The position numbers and the translations under genes were made by a program. DNA of 61,554 bases from Thioalkalivibrio sp. HK1. GTDB lineage: Bacteria > Pseudomonadota > Gammaproteobacteria > HK1. Below are positions 49,001 to 61,000 of this stretch, piece by piece. How positions within the stretch are numbered: position 1 is the first letter of the stretch; each line of letters starts with the position of its first letter. The DNA lies in contig JFBG01000030.1 of NCBI GenBank assembly GCA_000583135.1, forward strand, positions 1 to 61,554, given 5' to 3'. The notes under the pieces are model-generated. The model worked only from the letters and a program-made list of their open reading frames with translations. It did not search any database and had not been told where the DNA came from.

Positions 49001-52000
49001 GCTTCGTGATCGATCCGAAGACTTTGACGATCGATGAGGGCCGGAGCGCTTCTTTCGATATCAAACTCGTGGCCAAGCCGACCTTTTCGAGTTCCGGCGG
49101 CAATGCCGGCAGCGATGTCGTCGTCGATCTCTATCATCCGGATCCCGATTTGGTCGTGGACAAGAGTTCGTTGCGCTTTACCGCCTCGAACTGGAACCAA
49201 AATCAGAGGGTTTCCGTTTCCGCAAGGAACGATCTCGATTTTCATGACGAGTCGATATCGCTCACTTTGACTTCCCAAGGCGGGGATTACGCCGGTGTCG
49301 GCGATAGTATGAACATAGCGGTCAAAGACGACGAGATCGCAAGTATCGTCATCGACCGGCAGAGCCTGTCGTTGCTCGAAGGGGCGGCGGTCGCTATCGT
49401 CGTCAAACTCTCGCACGAGCCGAGCGGCGATGTCGTATTGAACTTGGAACAACCCCGACTTTCCTGGATAACGGTCGACGGCGATGCCAAGCGTTCGGGT
49501 CTGCAATCCACCCTCACCTTCACCCGAACGAATTGGAATCAAGGGCGCAGGATTCGCATCATCGCCGCCAAAGACGAAAACGCCAACGACGAGACGGGGA
49601 CTTTGCGTTTCACCGCAACCGGCGGTAGTTATGAAGGCGTTGTTGCGAACCTGTCGGTGAGGGTCTCCGATCCGGATACCAACGATCTATTGATCACCGG
49701 GCTTGAAAACCCGACTTATGTGGAAGGGCAAAGTTATAGTTTGGGCGTTCGTCTCAAATCCCGGCCGACGGGTCAGGTGAGCGTCAGCGTCGCCGCCGAC
49801 GATGACATCCTCGTTTTCACCCCGTCGTCGTTGACCTTCACCCCGACGAACTGGAAGAAGGTGCAAAGTATCGGTCTATCGGTCTTGGAAGATGACGATG
49901 CTCTTGTAAACAGACCGGTGATCACCTTCACCGCCACCGGCGGGGGCTACGATGGGATGTCGAAGCAATTGACGACGACCGTCAAGGATAACGATGTAAA
50001 GCGGGTGATCGTCAGTCCCAGAGCGGTCAGTATCGTCGAGGGTGGTAGTGCGATCATCGGAGTCCGCCTGTCGGAGTCCCCTCAAACGCAGCGTATAGTC
50101 GTATTTTCTTTGGATATAACATCGACATCGGCGGGGTATGCGGGTAGTTATGTCAATATCGTCCCGAATAGCGGTATGACATTCACTCGTGATAACTGGA
50201 ATGTCGAGCAAACGCGTCGTGTGGAGTTATCGGATGACGACAATGCAAAAAACGAGACGATCGTCGTCAGGTTCGGCCTGCCGCTAGGAACAGGAGGCGG
50301 ATATCAATCCGATGAGGTGACAATCACGGCGGTGGACGAAGACACCCAAGGATTGATGATCTCTCCGACAGGCGACATCACCGTGGAAGAAGGCAATAGT
50401 CTGCCGGTCGATATCGCTTTGCGGGCGCAGCCGGTATCCGACATGGAAGTGAGGTTGACACCCCCGCTTTCCCAAGCGCACTTATCCATCGCGCCCTTGA
50501 CATTGACGTTCACGAGGGATAACTGGAGTGCATCGCAAAGGGTGACGCTCTCGGCGCCGCTCGATCTGAACAGCGTCAGCGAGCGTTTCGAGATACCGAT
50601 GAGTGTCCATGACAAGCGAACCGGCGCCATCGATATCCGTTTCGGCAAACCCTCACTTTCGGTGGATGTGCAAGATCGAGATCAAGATCCATCGAAGCCG
50701 ATTCCGGGAATCGTGATGCTCGATACGTTGAAGATCACGGAAAATATCAACACTTCGGTCAGCGTGCAGTTGGCCAACCGCCCCTCGGGGAGGGTGAATG
50801 TCGTCATCACTCCTTCCGAAGAAGGTGCGGCGTTCCTGCGGCTCGGCCCGATCTTGACTATCCCTCACAGTATCGTTCCGACCAAGACCTCCCATACCCT
50901 TTCTTTCGATCAAGATAACTGGAATCGATCGCAATCATTCCTGTTGGGATCGGTGCGCGATTACGATGCGGTCGATCGAAAGGCGCAACTGGTGGCGGTG
51001 GCATCGGGCAGCGGCTATGACGCCGTGCATCGGATGACGGTCAGCGAACAAGATCCCGATGTGGCGAAGTTGCTGCCGGACAGCACCAATATCTCTTTGG
51101 GGGAAGGGGGCGAAACGCCGCTGAAGGTGAGGCTCGCAACGATACCCTTCAAAGGCAGCGTCACGGTGAATGCCGTCGTCGCCGCCTCGAGTGGCATCAC
51201 CCTCGATCGAAGTTCGCTGACCTTCACTTCGAATAACTGGAATACGCCGCAAGTCATCAATCTGAGCGCGGCCGAGGACAGCGACGACAACCACGGACAA
51301 TTCGTCCTCACCCTTCGCAGCACCGGAGCGGATTACCAAGGACTGAGCGCATCCGTGCTCGTCGATATATCGGATAACGACAGACCCGAACTGATGTTGG
51401 ATTATACGAACGACGGGCTCTTCAGCGGTATCTCTCTACCCGAGGGCGGAAGCGGCACTTTGAGGGTCAAGCTTCGAGAACGGCCATCGGCTTTGGTCGG
51501 TGTGGATCTGAGGACTGTTTTATATCTTTTCGGAGATTCAAAGAGACCGGAATACCGAAGGGTCAACCCCACCGGTATCCAAATGGATAAAACCTTTCTT
51601 GCCTTCACCCCGTCCGACTGGGATACTTGGCAGAGCGTGGGATTCTCTTCCCCTCAGGATAATGATTATTGGGTGGAAACCGGCAAGGTGGTGATGACTT
51701 ACGGGATTCGGCCTCGGCAGGATGTTCTGGAAGTGCCGATCGTCGTCATCGAAGATGACGCATCCGGGCCGATGATCGCAGGCTTTCCGGAGACGATCGA
51801 CGAAGGCCAGACCCTGACCTTCACCGTCAAATTGGATGCGAAGCCCTCCTATCCGAATGGAGGCACTCGCTATCCTTGGTACCCTTCCCAAAATTACTAC
51901 GAAGTGGAATTTCGTTCTTCCAACCCCTTGGCGCTGAACGGTGTCTTTAACGACAGATCCAGATTGATCAATTATTGGAGATACAGTTTCAACTCCAGAA

Positions 52001-55000
52001 ACTGGAATGTGCCGCAGACGGTCACCATCACCGCCCCCGAGGATGACAATGCGGTGAGCGAAGAGGTTGTCATTCATTCCAAGTCCGTCGGATTGGATAG
52101 GCGCTATTACAAGCATCCGACCATCAATAAAACGTCGACCATCAAAGTGATCGATAACGACGCTCCGAGGTTGATTACGGATAGGGACGGAGTGCAAGGT
52201 TATTTGGTGATCGACGAGGGAGGCAGCAATCGTTTTCGAATCAGGCTCTCGGCCGAACCCGTGGAGCCGGTGCGAGTGGATATCGTCCTTCCCGACGATG
52301 GCGAGTTGAGCGCCGATCCGAACTCCGTCGCTTTCAATTCCTCGAATTGGAGACAGTGGCAAACGGTCACTTTGACCAATACCCCCGATAGCGATAACTA
52401 TACCGAATATCGGGATGTGAGGCTGGTCGCCCACGGTGGACAATATTCGAAGATCGAGACCCGGGTGGCATTGGAGTTGACCGATAAAGATACCCCGATG
52501 ATCGATACCGATCCCGAGGAGATGGTGCTCATCGAAGAGGGAGGAAGCGCCTCTTTCAATGTCCGCTTGAAGACCCGAGTGTTCTCGACGAGCGATCCGG
52601 TGCGCGTGGCATTGAGCCTGCCCGCCGACAGCGATCTGACCTTGGATAGCGATCCGTCGACCGCCGGCGATCAGAACGAACTCGTTTTCACCGATCGCAA
52701 CTGGGATCGTTGGCAGACCGTTTCGTTGAATGCCGCCACCGACGATAACACCGTCAACGATATCGTGACGATTTCCATGGTTGCCAACGGAGGAAGTTAT
52801 GTCGATGTAAAGAACACGATGAAAGTGACCATCGCCGATGCCGAGCGATCACCGGCGATCGTGCTGACAAGTGAATTGATAAGAATCGACGAGGGAGGAA
52901 ACGCAAGTTTCGATATAAGCCTCGGATCCAAACCCACCGCCGATGTCGTGCTTACCTTCCCTACGCCGATCAATTCCGATCTGACCATCGACGGCGATGA
53001 CAGCGTCATCGGTCATCAAAGCGCCCTTCGTTTCCAGCCCGCCAACTGGTATGTTCCGCGTAAGGTGGTCGTCGATGCCGCGCAGGACGATGACTTGATC
53101 GGCGAGAACGAGACGATCGACATCACCGCCGCCGGTGGAAACTATGACGATATGGAGATCGGTATCACGCTTTCGATCGTCGACGACGATCGAGCATCGC
53201 TGGTATACGAGCCCGACCCCCTTACGATCGTCGGAAGAAAGGGTTCGTCGGCCAATTTTCGAGCCAGGCTCTCCCATCGCCCGATCGGTGAGGTCACCGC
53301 CACTCTTCAAGTGCTCGATAATGCCGCCATTTCACTCGATGACGACGAGCATCGATTCGATGCCACGAATTGGGATCGATGGTGGACGATCAATGTCAGC
53401 GTGTCGGATAATCGATCGGGGAATCGAAAGTTCAAGATGAGATTGAGCACGACCGGCGGCTATTACGACGAGTTGACGAGCGATATCGACGTTCTCGTCT
53501 CCGATAGCGGAAACGATGCCTTGATCGTCAGCAACGCCCCCGAAGAAATCGACGAGGGCGAGCGTATCGATTTCACGGTCAAACTGGCCACGGCCCCTCG
53601 GAATCGAGCGGAGGTCAAACTCGTATTGAACGATCCTTCGAATTCCGGGGCGTTGCGTCTCGACCCTGCGACATCGATCTTCACCGCTCTTGATTGGGAC
53701 CAGCCTAAAACCATCACTTTGGTGGCATTACCCGACGACGATGACGAGGATAAAAGTCTTGTCGTCACCCTCGATGCCTCTTCTATCAATACTGCCAACT
53801 ACAATGCCAGTTATCGTCTCGATATCGATATCGAAGACGACGATAGCAAGGGATTGGTTTTGAATCCGGCCACCGTGACCATTCACGAAGGAAAGACGCA
53901 ATCCGTCGATATCAGCCTTGCCACCAAGCCCGAAGGCAATGTCAGGGTGGCATTTCCTTTCGTCCTATCGGGGCATACATTCGATAATCACTTGATCGCT
54001 CCGTTGAATGCCGCTCGGCAGCCGGTGCCGGCCGTTCATCTTGACTATACCCCTGAGAACTGGAATCGACCGCAGACCGTTTTCTTCAAACATGCCGATG
54101 ATGACAACTGGTATTCGATTACCAACCACTTAATCACGATAACTGCCAGCGGCGGAGGATATGACGGTCTAACGGGCTCTTTACGCTATGACACCGTCGA
54201 CAATGACCGGGCGGATATAAGGTTTCAGGATATCCCCCTTACGATGGACGAGGGTGAGACCGCCACATTCAAAGTGAGACTGGATAACGATCCTTTTTCT
54301 GTCTTCAGAGTGGGCGAATTTCAGGAAGTCAGCATCACCAGCAGCCATCCTGCGCTCTTGAGTGTCGACAAGAGCACGATATCGGTCGATAGAACGACAT
54401 GGGTCGATGTCACGTTGACGGCCCATGACGACGATGTATTTCTCTCGAGAGAGGTCGAACTCCTTTTCGAGTTGAATGACAACCATCTGGTCGACGTCGT
54501 GCATTTAGTGAGCATCGTCGATGACGATGCATCTCGATTGGTCATCGACGATACGCAAGTGACGGTCGACGAAGGGGGTTCCTCCGACTTCACCGTCAAA
54601 CTCGGTAACCGTCCCTTCGGCTATGTCGATCTGCGCATGGTCAAAAGCGGCAGCCCCGATATGACCTTCGATGCCGATCTTCTCAAAACCGGGAACCAAA
54701 GCACGTTGCGCTTTACCGAGACGAACTGGAACGCAGCGCGCACGGTACGAGTCAGTGCCGCATCGGACGGGGATGCGGCCGACGATATCGCCACCATCTC
54801 CGTCAGCGCCCGCGGCGAGTTTCCGCGCGACGGCTACGACGATCAAAGCGCGCAAGTCAATATAAGAATCGATGACGACGAGACCGCCGCCGTCATCTTC
54901 GATCCTCGCCGGACCAAAATCAACGAGGGCGGCAGCGCCTCGTTGGATATTTCCTTGGCAACCAAACCCACCGCCACCGTCAAAGTGCTTTTTCTCCGCT

Positions 55001-58000
55001 CCACCAACTTGGATGTCAAGGTCGATACCACCCCCGCCCTCGCATCCATCGGGAGTTCCTTGACCTTTTCGCCGGATAAATGGAATCAACCTCAAACCAT
55101 CCGAGTCTTCGCATCGGACGATGACGACACCATCAACGATCACGCCTTCATCCCCGTTCGCGCAACGGGCGGCGATTATGAATCGCTCACCTTCAGCCAT
55201 CCGGTGCAAATAACGGATGACGATACCGCCGATATCATCTTTTCCGATTTCCCCGACTCGATTTCCGAGAGCGCATCGGCCCATACATTCGGTCTTCGTT
55301 TGATCCGAAGACCGACTTCCGATGTAACGGTCACCCTTGCCTATAGCGATACCACCGACAGTGCACTCATCGGCTTCGACAAAACTTCTTTCGTTTTTAC
55401 CAGCGCGAATTGGGATAGCGTACAAAACGGGATATTGACCCCGGTCGACAATGATGAGATGTCGGGGGATATGGATGTCGAACTCGCTTTCACGCCCGTA
55501 GGTGGAGGGTTCAGCGGCGATCAAAACAAGCGGACGATCAGCATCATCGACGATGACCAAGCGGGTGTCGAATTCGAAGGCGTACCGGTCTCCGTCAAGG
55601 AAGGAAACAGTGCCACCATCAAGGCAAGGCTCGCCACCCGGCCTTATTTGGAGAACGAGGTCTCCGTGACCTTCCAACAGCCCGACAATACCGATGTGCG
55701 CATCGGTAGCGACCGCAGCGCTGCGCTCGTTCTAGAGTTCACCCGGGGTGACTGGAATACATGGCAGAACATCGATTTGACGGCGGCGGCGGACGACGAC
55801 GCCTTCAGCGAAAGCGCGATCGTTTCGTGGAGCGCCGCCGGCGGCGAATACGGGGATTCGACGAAGAATATCGCCGCCATCACCGGAAAGGTGGACGTCA
55901 ATGTCTTGGAAGACCTGCCGGAAACGACGCAGCGCTCGCTGGTTTTCGAGGATGTGCCGGTGATATTGGATGAAAGCGCGAGCGAGACCTTCAAGATCAG
56001 GCTAGGCACCCTCCCCAACGGAAATGTCCGGGTAACCTTGACTCAGCCCGACAATGTCGATATCAGGGCCGATACCGACGCCACCGCCACCGGCCATCAA
56101 ACGACCTTGGATTTCACGCCCGCCGACTGGGATACGGCGAAAACCATCACCGTCTTCGCCGCCGCCGATTACGATGCCGATGACGACAGCGGGGTGGTCG
56201 CATTCAACGCATCGGGCGGCGGATACGATGATATCGCCGCCCAAGTCAAGGTATCGGTGCTCGACGATGACCGAGCGCCTGCGCTGGTCTTCGAGGATTT
56301 GCCGCTGACGATCGATGAGGGTGCCTCGGGAGCGTTCAAGGTCTATCTGTCGACGCGCCCGAGCGAGGTTGTCAGCTTGAACATCACCCGCGCCCCGCCT
56401 TCCAACTCCGATATCACATTGGATACCGATACCGCTACCGAGGGAAACCAAAAGACGCTTTCATTCACATCGTCCAACTGGTATATCGCTCAAAGCGTCA
56501 CCATCTCCGCCGCCCAAGACAATGATGCATTGAATGATAGTCAAATCTTCAACATCAATGCATCCGGAGGCAATTATGCGGGGGTATCCGGTCAAGCATC
56601 GGTGGTCGTCCTCGATGACGAAACCCCGGCGCTGGTTTTCGATCCGACCTCTTTGACCATCGATGAGGGTGATCGAGGCAATATCGGAGTCAAGTTGAGC
56701 ACGAATCCGATATCGACCGTGACGGTTACATTCACCCAGCCCACCAATGAAGACATCACCGCCGACGCCGATACATCGACGTCCGGTAACCAAACCTCCC
56801 TGACATTCGGTCCCTCCGATTGGAGCGTAGCCAAAACCATCGTCGTCACTGCGGCCATCGATGACGCTACGGGTCATGACACCGGCACCATCCCCTTTAC
56901 CGCCTCCGGCGGTGGCTATGAAAATGTCTCAGGTAGCGTTTCGATAACGGTCAGGGATGGCGACTATAGCATCGTGAAAATCGATCCTCGCTTGGCCGAT
57001 TTTTTCGAAGGTACCAGCTTCGTTCATGATGTTTGGCTACCTTCTCGGCCATCGGACGATGTGGTGATCAACTTCTATTCGGACAACCCGGATGTGACCA
57101 TCGACACCGATAGCAGCGAAGCGGGAAATCAGACCACCCTTGAATTCACGATCGCCAACTACAATACAAAGCGAAAGATCACCCTCCGTGCCGCCGATGA
57201 TGAAGACGATAAAGACGATCGCGCCAAGATGACCATTTCGGGATCCGGTGGCGGCTACGATAGAGTGGTTGTCAATACCTTGGAAAACCGACACCCGGAT
57301 ACCAATCACATTCCAGTGACGGTAAGAGACGATGATACCGATCGATTGGAGTACAGGAATTTCCCCCATTCCTTGCCCGAAGGAACCTCCGCCACGTTCA
57401 ATATAAGACTAAAGAGCGAACCACCCAACGATATATCCATCAACATGGATCATAATCAAGAGGCAATCGATAAAGAACGTCTTGGCTTGGGGGATGTTGT
57501 CGATCTTACATTCACTCCGAACAATTGGGATGAATGGCAGAATTTGACCGTCACCTCTCAAGACAATAGTTGGCATTGGTTTTTGTCCGATAGAAACGAT
57601 AGCATCAATATCGACTTCACCATCAAAAATTCGAATTATCACGATACCAAAAAAATAGAATTCATCGATGATGAAGAGGTGAGGCTTCTATTCGATCCGA
57701 ATCCGACAAGAGTGCTGGAGGGGAATAATCTCGTTCTTAGGGTCAAAGCCAACGCTCCTCCGAATACAAGCATCATCCACGGTCAATCTTGGAATGTGAC
57801 TTTTTCCCAGCCTTCGAACACGGATCTAACGATAGATACCGATACCGTGGCAGGCGGCAATCAAACCACTATGGTTCTCGATTCAACGGGGCAAAGGGCT
57901 TGGAATCAATGGCAACCGATCATGATCAGAGCGGCGCAGGATGCTGATTCTTCGAGCGAAAAGGTCGACATCGATTATGAGATGAGAGTAAACCATATTG

Positions 58001-61000
58001 ACACTACTTATAGATTCAACCTTAAGCATGAAGCGACAATCATTGATGACGAAAGTCTAGAGTTCGTTCTCGAAGACACTCCGTTGGCGTTGGACGAGGG
58101 AACCACTGGATATTTCGGTATCAAGCTCGGCGGCCAACCGACGGCGAATGTGACCGTCAACTTGGAGCAGCCTTCGAATACCGATGTAACGGCCGATACC
58201 GATACGAAAACGACGGGCAATCAAACCTCTTTGACCTTCACCTCCGATGATTGGGATACCTCGCAAAGAGTTGCGGTCACCGCATCGAGGGACAACGATG
58301 CCGAGGACGAGAATGCGGCGATCTCCTTGAGCGCCACCGGCGGAGGCTATGACGATGCGAGCGCCACCGTCAATGTGGCGGTCCACGATACCTATAACAA
58401 TCAAGCATTGGTGATCGACAAGGAAACCGTCAGCCTTAGCGAGGGCGAGACCGCCACCTTTTCCGTGCGACTCTTGGTTGCTACGTCGGTCGATTTGAAA
58501 GTGCTGATATCGGATTCGAACAATTCCGATATCAGCCTCGATAAAAGCGAGTTGGCCTTCACCGTCGATAACTGGAATCAAGCACAAATCATCACCGTCA
58601 GCGCCGCCCATGATCCGGGTATCGTCGACGATCAGGCGACATTCAACCTCACGGTGGACGATGATGACGGCCTTTATGATTCGGTCACCGGGGGTGTGAC
58701 GGTGAAGGTGATCGACGATGACAAACCTCATATCCTGCTCGATCCTTCAAAGCCGGTCATACCCGAGAATGGTTCCATCACCGCCAAGATCAAACTCGGT
58801 ATCGCTCCCACCGCCAATGTAACGCTAACGCTCGTTCCGGAAGCTGGTAGCGATTTGACGCTTGATACCGATGACGATCAAATCGGCAATCAATCTACCT
58901 TGGCCTTCACGACCGCCAACTGGAATGTCGAACGAGACATCGTATTGAAGGCGGCTCATGATGATGATAGTACAAACGATACCGTCAAAATCAATGTATA
59001 CGCATCCGGCGGTGACTACGAAGGAGTGCTTGTCGATCTCGTCAAGGGGTTGACCTATATCACGGCCAGGATCCAAGACGATGATTTTTTCTTCGCTTTC
59101 CAAGGCTTGCCGAATCGTCTTCGAGAGGGGCAATCCGCCACATTGAGATATAAATTGTCTTCGAATTTTAATAATTCCCACCCTTTTGGTGGTGGATATC
59201 AGCAAAAGGTCTGGCTGGAAATTATTGATTCCAATTTATTGAGACGTACCGGAGTGGATGTTTATTCTTATGTCAAGGTGAATAACACTTTACTAGAGGA
59301 GGATGAAGAATCCTTGGATAAACCCAAATCCACAATTTATAAAGGTTTACCGGATATGACAAGAGAAAATTACAATCAATGGCAAGAAGTCACAATCACT
59401 GCGGTGGATAACGATCGACTTTGGTTCAGATCGACACCCTTCTCGGTCAAGATCAATTTCATACCCGACCGCCCATTTTTTGCCACCGGCGGCACCTTCG
59501 GCAGTCAAACCCTGACCATCGTCGACGACGAGTCCGCCGATATCGTATTCCAACCGGCAACGGCGACGGTTGTCGAGGGTGGGAGTCTGGCGGTCGATGT
59601 CAAGTTGTCGGTACCCCCGCCTCGGGTGCTTCGAACCCCGCCGTCGAACGACCTGTCCAAATACATTAATTATGACTGGACGGTCACCCTGGGTGCCCCC
59701 GACGATTCGGACCTGTCCGTCGATAAAAAGACCCTGACCTTCACTTCGAGCGGTAATACCCAATGGGATCAATGGCAAAGGGTCAATCTGAGCGCCGCCG
59801 AGGATGCGGACGGCATCGACGATGCGGTTCTCCTTTCGGCGAGGGCGACGGCAAGGCACGATGTCAGAGCGACGGGGAGGGCGGCGGATTATGTATTGAA
59901 TGACGGGTTGTCGGTGACCATCGACGACGAGGACGATGCGATCCTGTCCATCATCGAGTTGGGCGGCGTTCCGGTGAGTGTGGACGAGGGCGCATCCGAG
60001 AAGTTCACGGTGAAACTCAAAAGTCAACCAGCCCAGTCGCGGACGCTGACATTCGATCAGCCCGACAATCAGGACGTCACGGTCGATATCGACCCTGATA
60101 CCTCGGGCAATCAAACGACACTGACGTTCACGACCACCGATTGGCAGACCGCGCAGGAAGTCACGGTGGCGGCGGGTGAGGACGACGACGCCATCGACGA
60201 AACCGCATCCATTGCGTTCACGCTCACCGGGAGCGACGGCGATACGACCTCGGCGATTCCGGTGGATGTGGACGACAACGACACGGCGGGCTTGGTCTTC
60301 GGCGACTTCCCCGAATCGGTGGGCGAAGGCGAGACCGCCACCTTCAAAGTCAAACTCTCAACCGTTCCTTCGAGCACCGTCGATGTTGCCATTGCATCGG
60401 GGAATACGAACGATCTGACGGTCGATAAGACGACCCTCGCATTCACCTCGTCCAACTGGGATGCGTGGCAGAACGTGACGTTGACCGCGGTGGACGATAA
60501 CGAGGCCTACGGTCCTGACGGCATCGACCTCGTTTTCACCCCCGCCGGATACGGCGAGGCGCAGACGAAGACCGTCAATGTGGTGCAGGACGATAGCGTC
60601 GGCGTGATCATCACCCGAACCCCGCTCTCGGTCCCCGAGGGCGCCACTCGGTCGTTCAATGTCAGATTGAGATCCGAACCCACCTCTTATGGAAGGAATC
60701 CCTTATTCTCGAACAACGCATCCATCGTCTTTTCCAAGTTGGGCAACAGCGAAACCCGCTTCAATATCGGTACGGGCAACAGCCACACGCTGACCTTCAA
60801 CCAAAGCAACTGGAATCAAGATCAGCAGGTTGCGATCGCCGCCGCTTCGAACAGCGTTGACGGTCATGCGCAGGTGGAGATTGCCTACACCACCTCCGGC
60901 CATGAATACGGCGATAGCCAGTCTATCCCTCCTTTTTCGTCGCTGACAGGGAGGGTGGGTCTGATTCTCGTCGATCGGGGGCAGACACCGGATCTTGACA

